A stretch of DNA of 64,000 nucleotides from Takifugu bimaculatus (Eukaryota; Chordata; Actinopteri; Tetraodontiformes; Tetraodontidae), in the NCBI GenBank assembly GCA_004026145.2, contig CP034984.1, positions 841,946 to 905,945 of the forward strand, given 5' to 3'. The translations under genes and the position numbers were made by a program. A model generated the notes under the pieces. The model saw nothing but the letters and a program-made list of their open reading frames with translations, was not told the origin of the DNA and searched no databases. Each line of letters starts with the position of its first letter. Positions within the stretch are counted from its first letter, which is position 1. Below are positions 1 to 13,257 of this stretch, in pieces.

Positions 1-2504
1 AAAGGGCACTCCATCCCAGGTGAGGATGAATCCCTGGCCAGCGAGCGCTGAAGGTCATTTAAAAGAAGACGAGCCACTGTGTAAAATGGTGTCTTTTCTC
101 ACAACACTGCGTAAAGTTAACGGGCATTTGCGGTCATACACTGCCTGAAACGCAAATTTGCGCCCCAAATCGCAGAAGATATGAATAATGACACAGCGTG
201 GAGGCTGATAAAATGTCCAGTGGGCTACAAACAATGCGCGATTTCAAGTTTGCATGTTTATTGGCGAAAAGAAAATGTTACATAAATGATGAACGGAACC
301 TACCATGCAGCTAAATTACAAGACATTTTTATGGCAGAAAATTTCTAATTAGCTGTCCGGGATTTGCCGTCGGAATCGTGTAGCAATGGGATGCTGGCAG
401 AAGAGATAGCCATGCTCTCCACTCACCATCACTACGGACGTGAAGCAAAACGCATCTTCCCCCTCATTTCTTCCAGCTGACCATCAGCTTTTTAAAGGCG
501 CCTTGCAACACATGGAAAAGGCGTTCGAGGGTAACAACAATAACGACAACAAGCATCCACGGCATTTGCAAAGGCAGATCCGAATGAGCCCACCTCCATC
601 GTCTCAATCCGCAAACGATGACACCTATGTAGCAAATGCTCCCCCGCTGCTGCACACCGACGCAACGAATGATGTCAGAGAGGAAATATCGGCGGTTATC
701 CCATCAGCCCTTATGTTGAGTCGGTAGCTCGGTTTGCGAGGACGCCATGCATGTTCATGGATGTGATGCGATGTGGAATAATTCTCTGCTGGCTGCCCAT
801 GCGCTACCTTGTTTTACCGTCAATGCAGCTGCAGGATGTGGCTTTGGTCCAGTGTGTGCGTGCGTACGTGCGTGCTTGGTACTGATGGTGGGGGTAGTGT
901 AACTTGTGTTAGTAATAATAATAATTTCGACAGAATTTCAATATTTTTCTCAATGGTCCACCCGCAAAAATAAACCCTTTTAAAATATATACTCACTTTT
1001 AATGTTGATAACAACACTCAGCAGCTGTAGCCAACAATATTTAATTTACACCGAACATTATGAGTTCATGTGACACCAACTATAACTGTCTTTTTCATTT
1101 CCTTAACTCATATGTTTTAGAGAGAAATGCAACTACATGTCTCATGTGGTTGATACCGCAAAGACAAATTAGACAGACGTGGTTACATTTTTACTGAGAT
1201 CCGTATATCTAAGTGTCTATCTACTGTCGACCGTCTTTTGGATCACATCCCAAGACACTTGAAAGATGGAAGATAAATAATGAAAGATATTTTACCACTG
1301 ACTGGCAGTACTGTTCTTAGGCAGACCAACAGCTCTTAGGAAAAGGTTATAAAACCTTGTTTCTTTTAACTGCTGCAAAAAAACTTTTCTTCCTAATGTG
1401 TTACCAAATTTTAGGCCTATGTCAGCATTCCTCATCTCTACAATACTTGAGAAGTAGGGACTAAGGGGAAGAGCCACAGGTTTCACAGGTTTTGGAGCTC
1501 ACCACGGCACAGAAAAGGGGGGAAATGTCTGTACTTATGTTAAAACAAAACAAGCAGGTTTCCAATGGAGAAGCCGAGGGACGAATTGTACATGGTTACC
1601 AACAATGTGTTTACTTCTACAGCTTGCAGACATGATTCCTCTGAGTAGCAACTAATTACTGAACTACACAGCAGAAATCCTCAGTTGGCCATTGCAGAGG
1701 GGTAATTTGACTACTGCATGTGCTGTGGCTTTTTCTTTTGCATTATAGATCGAAACCTGCAAGGCCACAAGCATGATTCTTTCTTTCTGTCCCAACAGCT
1801 CTTTAAAGGTGCTGTTGACTCATTTTGAAGGTGGGATCAGGTAGATCAGGGAAAACTGATCTACAGGCTGGTGCTGAGAGTAGAATGGAGAGAAGTAACA
1901 GACACCAAAGCGAGTAAAGCGTATATATAATCAGCACTCAAATTTCTTGAGTCATGGATAATTACTACACATTCTGATGATTTCAGACAATCCACCAAGT
2001 CTTTAATGATTGAAATAAATATCTCTACCTTTTTATATTTGTAAATTTTTGCATATTTGTGTAAAGGGAGCTTTGGAAACGCAGTTAAATATTTAAATTC
2101 ACATGAGTTTTTCCTCTTAAAAGCATTTCCTGTTTATGAGTTCTTGTGTTAAAAAGAAAAACAATCCAACTGAGTGACCAACTAAACATGATGTATACTT
2201 TTTGTTATTTGTGCAAACTCCAGCTCAGAGAGCAGATGATATCTTCAAAGTTGTTGGACAGGTTTTCTGTTATGTTGGGGATAAGGTTAGGCCAAACATA
2301 ACACTGCTGTTTGTTTCACTATTGTGATAAAATTGTGAGGGCTGATGTCAATGTCTCTTTCATGACCATGTAATTTAGACTTTGGAAGCCCACCCTGATA
2401 CTAATACCAAAGGCTGCATTTAAGGCTTTGTAAAAGGTGCTGTTTGAACAGGTGCATAATGCAGCTTTTCAATGCAGTGATTGTAGGGAAAAAAAGGTAT
2501 GCCA
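1..2504. other. No recognisable gene (left flank)
   Basis: I found no conserved protein, exon pair or RNA gene here. A 95-codon open frame at 440-727 on the plus strand is rich in N, S and P and resembles no family I know. It has no convincing splice or promoter context, so I do not call it a gene. The rest is AT-rich intergenic sequence. Confidence 0.5.
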
Positions 2505-2704
2505 CATCCGTCCATCCATTCATCCATCCATCCATCCGACCGTCCCTCCACCGATCCATCCATCCATCCATCCATCCATCCATCCATCCATCCATCCATC
2601 CATCCATCCATCCATCCATCCATCCATCCATCCATCCATCCATCCATCCATCCATCCATCCATCCATCCATCCATCCATCCATCCATCCATCCATCCATC
2701 CATC
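2505..2704. repeat. (ATCC)n microsatellite
   Basis: About 200 bp of nearly perfect CATC/ATCC tetranucleotide repeat, with a few variant units at the left end (2505-2560). It produces open frames in several phases on both strands (Ile-His-Pro-Ser and Met-Asp-Gly-Trp repeats) that are artefacts of the tetramer, not proteins. Confidence 0.97.
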
Positions 2705-5269
2705 TTCCCTTTGCTTGTCAGCCCAATCTGGCACACCTGTTTGGATCCCAGATTTTTAAACCCCTGCCTGGCACTCAAGCATTGACAAATTGTTTGTGTG
2801 TTCAGTATGATTCTTCAGATTAGGTTTTTGGTTCCTACTCCCATCCTGGTAATTTGTTTGTTCTCCTGACCAAGGCTTGGCCTGCTCCCTGTCTGTTAAT
2901 GTTTGCCTGAGTTCGTCTTATCCTGGGTCTTCAACTCAGTCTTATGAGGATGTCCTGTAGTTTTTAGACAAGGGTGAAGGCAAGGTATACACCTGGATGA
3001 GTCTCCAGTTTATTGTGGGGTCCTGTAAAAGTTATGATACTAAATTGTCCCTTAAACAATTTTACTGCCTGGCATGGGTGGCCATTCTTGTGTGGAATAG
3101 GAAGGACACCCACAACATGCAGGATGTTGCTGTCTTGGCAAACTCTCACACTGTAGCCACCCTGCAGTGATGTTTGTGAGGTCTGATGTATGTGTATGGA
3201 ACAGGCACGCATCTGTGTGGCAGAGTGCACAGTACAGAAAGTCGTAAGTTGGTGATTGTTTTTTTTAGCCTAGTTATGGACAAGAATAACTTTTATGGTT
3301 CTTCAATAAAATCTTTCTATTAACGAGTCATCTTTTGGTCAGGTTGGTCATCACAATATCCTTTTTCCCTGAGTGCATGAATCTCAAGAAGCTAAATGGA
3401 TTGTTTTTCTGTTACTCCTCTTATAACTCTTTTGGTTCAAAAAACGCTTTGCCACCACCAGATTCCACCATTTTCTACAATACAGAATCAAACTAATAAA
3501 AGACTTCTCTTTTTTTCAAGCACTAAAACAGTTATTATTACTTCCTATTATTGTCTTCCTGACATGACTTCAAAATGGTTGCTGCTCCTTGATTTTTGTG
3601 GTTAAACCAAAATGGGAGAGAGGATTTTGACTGAATGATAAATATCAAGCACATGGTCATTGTTGATGTATACATAAAGCCAAGAAATAAAATGATGGGA
3701 ATACCTATAGACAATAGTGTCAGATGAAGCCCTAAAACAGAATCATTTAGGGAAATCATGGCCACTTGGTGATAATTCATTCAAAGGGACATGAAATCAG
3801 TATAAAGCTGAGAAGGATGCTTTCAGAAAATAATGGTGAAATAGATATGAAAAAATTCACCTAGCAGTGCACTTAAACAGTGCCAAATCAATGGGAAATT
3901 ATTTAAATTGGACTAAACGTTTTGAGAAAAGAGAAATTCTATTACTTTAAAAATAGATATTCACTCAACCAAAGTAGGGTTAGGGTAAGTTGGAGGGAGA
4001 TATTACCGAGTTTCATGAAAATTAACAAATTTCCAACACACACACACACACACACTTTACATTTATTTAAAATCACTAACCTATTAGAGCTGCCAGGTAC
4101 ACGTCCAGAAACAAGAAAAGTCCGGGTAAAGTTCAATTACAAATATCATCTTCTTTATAAAATACAAAAGCAAACACTTGGGAGTTCGAGTCAGCCGGAA
4201 TATCAAAAATGCTGTGTTTAACGAAGGAGAAAAGCTTTGGGCGGGGTTCTAGAACAGGTAGGTACAGGTGACGTCATTTCAATACATGGCGGAGAGCAGG
4301 TAAATAGGGGGAAGTGCAGCATCGCTTCTTTCAGACGCCTCGTATGTGAAGTACATATAAGTCAGTTTATCTCAAGTCAGACAGATGTCTTGGTGTAACG
4401 GGGAGAGTTGAGAGTAATATATAACAAATGACGAAGAGTTTTTTTTAAATGTTTATATCGTTATTTTCAACCAATCACTAAGTACACTTTATTACGGGAC
4501 TTTTCAGAATAGTACCAACTGTCCCTCTCTCCCCAGCCATCAGTACCGCCCTAGTGGCTTCCTGGAGCTTTTTCAAAAATATGAAAATGGAAAAAGGTGG
4601 TGTGACTTTACATATATATATATAAAATATAATTTCTGTAGAGGAAAAACATGACAATCTTAAAGTCCAATGCTGTAAAAATGTGTAAAATAAATATCTA
4701 ATTTCAACATCTCATTATAATGGAAGTTAATCTTAAAGCACCATCGTGCAGCAGAGCGGTCACGTGGTGCCTCATTCTCTCCAGGATGAGCTGCAGGGAA
4801 AATAAACATTTAATCATGAATGCTCATTATGTATTTGTAGCCTACTTATCATTTTAAAAGTAGGCTAATATAGACACTTACAGCATGTGTTGCCTTCACA
4901 ATAAGGCTTAAATAAGGCTTTTAATTTTTGCGGATCCAAAAATATTTGTTTTTTGTTTTTTTTGGTCCAATATGACTCTTCCAACACTTTGGGTTGCCGA
5001 CCCCGGGCCCAGACCTAGACGGAGCTAGGTTGGGCTCCAGCACCCTACCTGACAGCGAAAGGGAAAATAGCGGGGGGGAGACAACACATCTTTGGGGGCA
5101 AATGCGAGTGAAATACTCCCAGGTCTGATTGACTTGTTTTGCTGCTCATGTTGAGATAACTTCAATAACAGCAGCACCAGAAAGATATAAATGCAAAATA
5201 GAGTAAAATGGCGACAAACTCGTGCTGATTTCTCTTGTCTCGACTCGATGTGTCGGTCGCGAATAAAAT
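2705..5269. other. Intergenic, nothing recognised
   Basis: AT-rich sequence without a convincing coding exon. It contains a short (CA)n run at about 4036-4055 and a TA-rich run near 4611-4628. Confidence 0.6.
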
Positions 5270-5800
5270 TGTTAGGAGTCGTTTTTCCGCCCCCCCAGAA
5301 CCTGAAAGCAGGCTAAACACAGTGGGGATAGAGTCAGATACAGTTTTTATTGAGGAATCAACGGGGCGTCCTCTTGGACCGCAGGGGAAACACGCGTCCA
5401 GTCCTCCGGGGTACACAAGGAGCTCCAGCGCGGAGCCAATGTGGGAGAGAGGTCCAGCGAGTTCTTTACGTCCGCAAGGTCGGCGTGGAGACCCAAACGA
5501 GCGGGAAGAAGCGTTACGAATAGTTTCAAAAGTAATAAGGCAATTAGAGTCAGGCGTACCGTCACAAGCACGAAAACTCTCCAACGGGGGCAGACTGGCG
5601 CGTCGTCCTTAAATAGGAAGCTGATGGAGATTGCCGGCAGGAGAGTCCGCCTGCAGCGCCAGCTGTAGACAATTATCGGCTCCTCCACGTCCCCTGCAGG
5701 AAATACCAAGTAATGCACGACCCGGAACCCTGGACCTGGACCCTGGTGTCTCGGGTCATGGAAGGTCACCAGAACCGCTGTCGGAGGAACTGTAGCGTGC
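5270..5800 (-). mobile_element. Probable LTR (minus orientation)
   Basis: Read on the minus strand this block has the order of an LTR: a TATTTAAG box (5608-5615), then an AATAAA signal (5346-5351), then an end at TAACA (5270). The GC-rich interior gives overlapping open frames on both strands with no protein similarity that I recognise. The outer (U3) edge near 5800 is not resolved and I found no target duplication, so the boundaries are approximate. Confidence 0.45.
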
Positions 5801-6247
5801 GTTTGAGACCCAGGTGGCAGGTCAACTTTGAGGTGTTGGCCCACAGCAGAACATCAGCTTGCACCACCTCTGGGACGAACAGCCGATTCGGTGGACTCCC
5901 ACCTGGGTCTGGGGCGGATTGCTGGGCTTCTCAAACTCTCTCCTCCAGGATGCAGGAAGGGGGAAAGTTGGGGTCCAGGGTTCTGGGTTGTGCGTTGCTT
6001 GGTTTTTCCTGCAGCAACCACCTCAAGATTTACTTTATTCATCCCCGTAGGGAAATGGAATAAATAAAACTATTTTAGAAATAAACCCCAGTTCAATGTA
6101 TATCAAACCAGTTGAGGCTAAAATATTATAGATTGTTAAGAAATGCCCAAATAAATGATAGAGTGATGATGATGACACTGATGCCAAATTGTTATTATTT
6201 TTTATTATTATTTCCCCCTTGCCTTGTCCTGACCAGCAGTTTTGCTT

Positions 6248-6640
6248 TGTCAGGATGCGGTTTTTGAAGACACGCAAGCACCCAGAGATACAGGCAGGCC
6301 AAGAGCACATGCCCCTGCCACCAGCACCCAACCATGACGGCCCACCCTAGCCATCCATCCTCCACCATGCTCACCCCAAGGGATGACCCAGGCCACCCCA
6401 TGACTGCAGCCACATTTCACCCACTCAATCAAGCCACCACCCTCCCACCCAGACCAGGTGCAACAGGGCTGGACTGTCCCAGTCCCACAAGGTTACGGAA
6501 AAGACCATTGCGCTCCAGAGTATTTGACATTTTTCTAATTGATTGACTGTTCACTTTACTTTTCAATAAATCCCTTTTTGTTAAAAGTGCTTGGTCTCTC
6601 CGTTTATGTTGTGGTCATTCGGAGCCAAGTGGTCATGACA
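6248..6640 (+). mobile_element. LTR-like element, Gypsy-type ends
   Basis: The block begins TGTCAGGATG and ends TCATGACA, the short inverted ends typical of teleost Gypsy-type LTRs. An AATAAA signal lies at 6565-6570, about 70 bp before the end. I could not find a matching target-site duplication, so it may be truncated or old. Confidence 0.45.
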
Positions 6641-7800
6641 CTGGGTAATAGCCAGCTTTTTCTTGATTTCCAGTTCTTAAGGATAGATTTCTAATAAGAA
6701 ATCAATTTCAGATTTTTGCATCCATATCAGTGATACTTGGGTCACAAAGGGCACACACAGTGAGGGAGAAGCCGTTAGTGGCCGTAGGAACCAGTCTGAA
6801 AGGTCACCACATATCTCATGCCAGAACATATTTACAAGTGGGCAGTTCCACATAACTCTCATCGTTGCAGTGCAGAATCCCTCAGACCCGTTTTGAGCAT
6901 TCTTTGTCCTGGGTCTTTGTAGAACTTTATATTATATGAGTTGAAGATTTGGATTTTTTTGTCATTTAAAATGTATTTATGTACACTTTTGTCCAAAAGT
7001 CTTGGTCTGGCCTGATTGATTGATCTATTTTTCATTTCAAGGATGGAAAAGAGAAAGCTATATCTAGGCTGGGTAGGAAGTGATTTACTTTTGACAGTAT
7101 TTTTGGATCCAATAAAATAAAAAAAAATTTAATTATTGAAGGAAGTTGTAGGTTAAGTGAGTTTATTCCTAAACGTTCAATTAATTATAGACTTTATCTA
7201 CTGATTCTCCAAAAACATGTTTGTATTGAAAATCTGTCCTTTATGCCTTGAAATGGGATATGCATATCTTGCATAACATGTTCAATATGAATATTTCCGT
7301 TAGATTTTAGAAGTGATGAATTTTAGCATTTGTTAAACGGGACGTCAGGATTATTCCACATCGGTGTAAATTTGCATGGAATACATAAGGGTCTTGTTAC
7401 AGTATTTCTGGGACTTCCCTGTATCCTGTTAGAGTGGTTCTTATTTTAATGCCTATACTCTATTCTGTAGAGTATTTAGACTAATTCTTGATGGTTTATT
7501 TTTTTCCATAGGAACTTGGAGATGCTCCTGTTTAATGATTTAAACCAAACAGAAGGAGGTTTGGTGGGTATAATTGAGAATAAGTAATTATTCCTTGATA
7601 AGACCATCATGTTTATTGTGGCAATTCTTTTGATTAGTGATAAAGGCTGGTTTTGAGAAGAGGGGGGAATTCAGCATCACTAAGGCTTACAACCTGAAGG
7701 AAATATTAATTCCCTGTTATTTAATGTTTCCTGATTGAAGCGGTATTAATGACCTAGGTTGGAAACTATATCTAATTGGTAAAGTTAAGGATTTCAACCA
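6641..7800 (-). mobile_element. Degraded L1-type LINE ORF2 fragment
   Basis: Minus-strand translation gives two separate stretches typical of the C-terminal half of L1-type ORF2. One, at about 7503-7620, reads NYLFSIIPTKPPSVWFKSLN followed by an SKFLWK motif (the segment after the reverse transcriptase). The other, at about 6800-6862, reads MWNCPLVNMFWHEIC (the terminal Cys/His region). The reading frame between them is broken by stops and indels, so this is a dead 3' fragment. Confidence 0.7.
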
Positions 7801-7834
7801 GCTACCCGAGTAAGCAGAGAATGAAGAGAATCCT

Positions 7835-8083
7835 TTGATGGGTACCATTACATTAAAGAAATGCGCTCGAGAACAGGTCGTGGTACCAATAAATCTAATG
7901 GAAAGAGATTTAATGCTGGCTTTGGGAATTGGAGTGTTTCCTTCTGAAGGAGGAATAACTGCTCACCATTCCGTGATGAACATGGAGTGTGCTGCAAATT
8001 CTGTTAACTATTGGTACATCTACAAACAGCGGCTTCAAGTGATAGACATGCAAAACATTTCTTCCACTCACTTAATATACTAG
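7835..8083 (+). mobile_element. ERV protease fragment
   Basis: An 82-codon open frame contains PINLMERDLMLALGIGV, which resembles the C-terminal segment of a retroviral-type aspartic protease leading into pol. No catalytic DTG motif is present in the fragment and the frame ends without joining reverse transcriptase. It is on the plus strand, as are the integrase remnants found at the two copy junctions (19261-20424 and 33876-35100). I infer that it is the left remnant of the same or a related provirus, cut by a deletion before 8201. Confidence 0.5.
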
Positions 8084-8665
8084 AGCAAACATTCACAGCA
8101 TATGGAATCACAAATGATCTTTTAAAAAAATTGTGCTCCTTGTGAAACAGCCCTAGAATCTAACCCTCTAGGTAATCTCAGACCTAACCAGGAACAAACA
8201 AGGGCACATTCAAGAACAGCAGCAGACATTCTGCAACCGTTTAACAAAAGTGCTGGTACAAATCCCTAACAACACAGCCCCAGGTGGAAGTGATACTAAA
8301 ATTCCTTGAAGACAGGTCAACAATGCATGTTGATGATTACATACTTGGCACACATGGCTGATCCTGAATGAGGGATTACCAGGGGTGTGTATCAACAGGT
8401 TAAACAAGAATAAGACAAAGGGGAACGATGAGTGAATACTGGAGCTTGACCTTCTGATAAATGAACGCTTGATGACTCTTTTAATGACATAAGACAAAAA
8501 GAGTGATAATAAACAATTTCTAAATAAATATGTTATATAAATATTAATTCCTTTTGTCAGAGTTTCATGACTAAAGTTATGTATTTTGTTGAGTTCTGCA
8601 TAATGCACTTTAAGTTTTATTATAAAATAACATTAGTGATAAGTTCCTTGATGACTAAATGTTCC

Positions 8666-8671
8666 TTTATT
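8666..8671 (-). terminator. poly(A) signal of FUT9-like copy 1
   Basis: AATAAA on the minus strand about 350 bp past the stop codon position, followed by a T-rich/A-rich tract. It is conserved in copy 2 (21517-21522) and copy 3 (35695-35700). Confidence 0.55.
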
Positions 8672-9017
8672 GAACAAAAAAAAAATGCAAATATGGTTAG
8701 GACACAGGTGCAAAGGAAATGTTACAGAAAAAGGAATCATTCATGTGTCACTTTATGTATGACAACATTTTCACTTTCCAAGCTCAATGTCTCCTGTCCT
8801 GTCTAGACATGACCTTCATTTTCTTGACCACAGAATTGTAAAATACAGAATCAGAATCACCCAAAAAGCATGATTATCAAATTGAATTTGCATATTTTTT
8901 GAATGGAAGAAAAAAACCCAAACAGAAACAGACCACTTGGGAAACAAAGTGCATATTCAAGCGGTAGATTCCTAATGTATCTTCATTTGTCAAACTCAAA
9001 CATATCCCTGCAAAGCA

Positions 9018-10087
9018 CTACCAGCCCCAGTACCACTTATTAAGGTCATTGGCTACTTTAAACTGCCTGCGCTTCCTGAGGTAATCACAAGCCTGACACA
9101 TAGGCTCAGACCATAATTCTAATTTCCTCACTTTGTAATGCTTTCACCATTGAAAGTACTTAAGGTACAAGTCATCATTACTGTCCAGCAGTAGTAAGTA
9201 GTCAGCAAGCTCTTTGGGTGAGGCAAAGTCGTCGACGTGGATGAAGGAATCTCCAAGCACAAGTTTCTCATAGTTCTCTCTGAGTGCGCCCAAAACTATC
9301 GGCACAGTCCCCACAGCAAGTGGGTTGTATAGTTTCTCAGTGATGTAGTCCTGGTAAATAGAGTTCTCAAAAGACAGGTAGAATTTACAGCTGGCTATTG
9401 TTGATAAGGTATCTCCATAGTGATATCCCCCAAACCCTCGTCCAAATGTGGTGATCTTTATGTGTTTGGACAGCTCTTTGTAGTATTTCACCCGTATATA
9501 ATGCTCCTTCCAGTTGCTGACTATCCAGCAAACCACATGATCTTTTTTGGGTGGGACAAAGTCCTCTTCACTTTTTTCAGGAACTAGGTACAAATGGGGC
9601 AGTGGAATGTCAGCATCCCAGCGGTAATTCATTGTTAGGTTGAACAATTCATCCATTCCAGGAAACCTGTCAGAGTACGAAGGATTCTCCATGTTAAACC
9701 AGACCCACATCTGGTATAATGGTCGTTCTTGCTTCGGCAGATTGGACAGGTCAGGAGCGATGTCTCGATGGTGGAAGACAACCACATCTGCCTCGTTGAA
9801 ATAGTTCCTGTCAGCTGTAATGAAACAACCTTCTATACTGAAGTAGGCACTGCATACATTCAACTCAAAGGTTATCCCAAATGGCCAGAACCAGAGAAGC
9901 ACAGTGGTCACGTTTTTATCAGTCCTGATGGAAATGATTTGACAGGTGCGTTCACTCCAGTCTTCAAAGGACCTAACAACCTGTCAGTGGATGGTTTATA
10001 ATACATAAAGAAAATAGTCCCAAAGCATCCCAAAACAAAAGTAGCAAACAAAAGGGGTCGTATGATTCCCTGGAATGGTGAAGACAT
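9018..10087 (-). pseudogene. fut9-like: FUT9-like fucosyltransferase pseudogene (copy 1)
   Basis: Same single-exon alpha-1,3-fucosyltransferase gene as at 21870-22943 and 36044-37117, but with two inactivating lesions. A 4-bp deletion near 9940 shifts the frame after residue 50, in the stem just before the catalytic domain. A CGA-to-TGA change at 9144-9146 makes a stop at the codon for Arg316, removing the last 42 residues. A long frame (9144-9911) keeps most of the catalytic domain, including FYLSFENSIYQDYITEKLYN, but it lacks the membrane anchor and the C-terminal Cys-rich end. The remaining sequence is nearly identical to the intact copies, so inactivation is recent. It lies at the 3' end of copy 1, downstream of MANEA on the same strand. 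Confidence 0.88.
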
Positions 10088-10848
10088 CTTCCTGCCTGAA
10101 AAGTAAAGGAGAAAAGCAAACCCCACCAGTGCGAAGATCTGCTAGTCTGTCGGAAACCAGGATTTAGAAAACGCAATAGAAAAGAGGCAGTAGTATAGAA
10201 ATCAAGTACACTGGAAGAAACCAACACACAGACAGCAGGGGTGGGGTGTGTGAGGAATGCATCCTGAAAAGGTTTCTGTGGGTCCCTTTCTTATTTTGTG
10301 GTCACGCACTTCAGGTAATTTTATACCACCCCCCCCCCCCAACTTTCTACAAGCTCCTTGTCTGATTGTCATGACAAATGTATGAAAGTGCCAGCCAAAT
10401 TGTGGTCTTACCCTTGGAGTTGTAACTGTCTCAACAATCGCTAAACCAACACAGGCATGTCAAACTCAGTCCTCGAGGACCACGATCCAGTTTTTTGACC
10501 TTTTCTTCCTTTTTACACACACAACCATCCCTTTTAAAATAAACTAAGCATGCAGTAAGTAATGAATGCTCTTGTCGTTCCTGTTTTTCAAGAACATGAC
10601 ATCACCATGTGGTCATTTTTTACTACTGAAGACAAAATGCATCCAGGATTATAATAATCCCGTTATGTGACAGACATGAGTTACACCCTGAATGAGCTTG
10701 TCAAAGGGGCAAAACAGATTTCAGTGAAATTAAAAATTAATCATCAAAAATCCCGTAGAGTTATTTACATGTTACAACTGAGCTGTTCATTACACAGCAT
10801 TGTGCACGTTTTCAAACAACTTGGTTGTATTTCTTTTGACCGTTTGGT

Positions 10849-13257
10849 TCATCTTTCCTGACGTTTTCGCCGCTCGCCACCAAATATGGCGGCCCACTTG
10901 CGAGTTATCTCCAGGTAGATTGTAGGTTTGTTGGGCAGATAGTCCAGATACACAGTTTGGGCTTTTTTCGGGATTGCCATTTCAATCTGCGTCCCTTCGT
11001 GCCATTCATTAAATGATGTTACGGAGAGGAAGTCCGGCTCAGCTTGTAATGCTGCACTCAGTGAGTTTTCATAGTATTTGCCGTTTATTCGATTTCTAGT
11101 GTTTTGGAAGTTCCAGGGGCGAACACTTGTGTCAATGTACCCTGGCCCCACGCTTGGAATGAATATCAGGTCGTTGTCTTCGCAGAAGGCTTTCAGAGAT
11201 TTCCAGTTCCGCTGAGTGGACCCAAAGGAAAACCCATTAGTTGCAAAGTAAGTATAGAGGCCATCAAAACCTGCCGCCAGGATGCCCCTCTTGTGCTTTT
11301 CCTCAACCAGCAAGGCAATAAAGATGGCATCGTATGGGGTATCCCTGATGCTGTTAGACTCTGTGTGTTTTAAGAGTTTGGCCCACTGGTCGGAATTTAG
11401 CAGATACGAGTCGTACACGTAGAACAGTGGTAGAAGTTTTCCAGTGCTTGTACGATATCTGAAGAATGCTGGGTGTGCACCATACCTACACAGGAAAATA
11501 TATGTTATTTATGAAATATTACAACACAAGAAGATAAAACAAGATGTTGAAAGCCTTAAAAACTAACCCACAATAAATACCAGGTTGCTGTGTCACGTTT
11601 TGTGCCAACACTTTAGATTCCTTTGCTTTTTTTATAAGCAATATAATCTGTATTAAGGCTCTATAAACTAATTTATAACATATTTGAAATGGCAGTTTCT
11701 CCAAATGACAAAATGTAGATATGTAAGTCACAGTTACCCTAAATTGACGGAATCTGTTTTGACAGAAATGTAACTTAAGGAGAAAACAATTGCTCTACGT
11801 CAAACCCAGAGCTCCAACCGCATGACTTTCTGCAGCCAGATTTTAGCCATTTCCTCTGAAAAGCTGAAAGTCAGGTGAAAAATTTGTAAATCAATGTGGC
11901 AAAAGCAAAGCAGAAATGGTAGAAAGGGAATATCAGTTCAGGTGCAGACAAAGGCCTTTTAATAAACTTTTGAAAACAAATAATAACTTATTTACTAATC
12001 CTTAATTCAAGAGGATTAGCAATGGGATATTCATGTCACTCACCTCTCAATTATATATTTGACATTTGTGAACATGTTGACTTCATTTCTTTCTTTGTAT
12101 GGTTCAATGTGGACTGTTACCTGTATGCAAAAAGAAATTAAAATGAACCTTGGCTGAACAATATTACTACAAACATCACAAACCTTACAACAAACCTTAA
12201 TAAGGTATTTATGAGCCACTTCAAGTATTAGAGGCATTATGTCGTCCACTGATTCTCCATTATCGTCCCTCATATCAGGAGGATACCAGGAAATAGCAAT
12301 GACACCTGCCAATGAAAAAAAAGGCTCTATGTCAGAACTCACTGACTTGGAAAAGTTAAATAACCATCTTCCTAACCGCTTTAACCCTTTTGGGGTCACG
12401 GGGAGGGTGCACAATTGGAGAAGGTAGGGTCAACCCTGGATGAGTTGCCAGCTCATCGCAGGGCCCTATCTCAGCATTTGTGTGTTCGGTACCTTGCCAA
12501 GGGTACCTTAGCTGGCACCTTCCCCTGCTACGAGAACATTCCATGTTTTGTCTGACCTGGGGCTCGAACTGAGATCTCTACTTTAACAGCCAAGTCCCCG
12601 CTAATTTTAAAAAATGTATTTCAAAATTATTTGCTCTTCATTTATAATGTGTCGATTAGGGTTTTTTTGGTCATTAAGTTCCAGCAGTATTTGCATGCAT
12701 CTTCAAGTCTATTGAATTATTCTAGGGCCAAGACATACAGTTCAGGTTGGCCTCTTACCAATGGCCGCTGTACGTAATTGTTGCATATGGGTCTCCACAA
12801 CTGCAGGATCCCTTGAACTGTAAGGACCTAACGAAGGGTAAAAGTTTGATCCGAGGTCATCAGGTGGGCTGTGTCTTCCTTGTGGATACATCTGAGCAAC
12901 TTTATTGTCCCAGTGTGGCAGTTGTGGGTGGTCCCAGTGGATATATTTTCCATCAAACTTTGGGTTTCCATACCAAGCATAATAAAAGGCATGAACATAG
13001 TAGTTTGGCGGAGGGAATGTTTTAAGCAGAGCTTCGACTTCTGCATTTTTGTTTGATGTGGTGGGCGCAATCATTTTGATCTGGTCAGGTATTTTAGTCA
13101 TCTTTGCTTTCTGCTCAACTGAATTCTCTCTGGCAGGGAACAGATCCATGGCTTCGATGTCCTCGAGGGAAAGTGCCTTCAAGATCACTGTAAGTGTGAG
13201 CACGAGCAGCACCACTGCGATAAGCACTAAGCAGTATTTCCGTCTAAACCGGGCCAT
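10849..13257 (-). CDS. manea: Glycoprotein endo-alpha-1,2-mannosidase (copy 1)
   Basis: GH99 Golgi endomannosidase, which cleaves glucosylated mannose from N-glycans and so offers a bypass of ER glucosidase trimming. Four coding exons with GT-AG borders and consistent phases: 13257-12759, 12305-12196, 12120-12044 and 11485-10849, giving 440 aa (human MANEA is 462). The start is the ATG before MARFRRKY; residues about 8-28 form a signal anchor (type II membrane protein), followed by a stem. The catalytic domain opens with HAFYYAWYGNPKFDGKYIHW. The motif FNEWHEGTQIE (about residues 387-397) holds the paired glutamates of the GH99 active site. The C-terminus (ERRKRQER) is basic and short. It lies between PPP1CB upstream and the FUT9-like gene downstream. 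All exons are open, so this copy looks functional, though about 380 bp upstream of it have been deleted compared with copies 2 and 3. Confidence 0.93.
12330..12590. repeat. Dispersed repeat in MANEA intron 1
   Basis: A block including TTTTGGGGTCACGGGGAGGG, an invariable-looking 'pace off the title' type of teleost dispersed repeat ending with a CTGGGGCTCGAACTGAGATC motif. The same insertion is in all three copies (also about 26505-26765 and 39675-39935), so it predates the duplication. The last motif resembles a tRNA-derived B box, so a SINE-type origin is possible but unproven. Confidence 0.5.

Noticed and set aside
440..727. 95-codon open frame on the plus strand
   Set aside because: No recognised domain, no splice partner and no promoter signal; cannot be told from chance.
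2401..2823. Several overlapping open frames of Ile-His-Pro-Ser or Met-Asp-Gly-Trp repeats
   Set aside because: They are translations of the ATCC tetranucleotide array in every frame; no unique coding flank.
5162..5844. Overlapping GC-rich open frames on both strands
   Set aside because: Explained by an LTR-like sequence with TATTTAAG and AATAAA in order on the minus strand; no protein similarity recognised.
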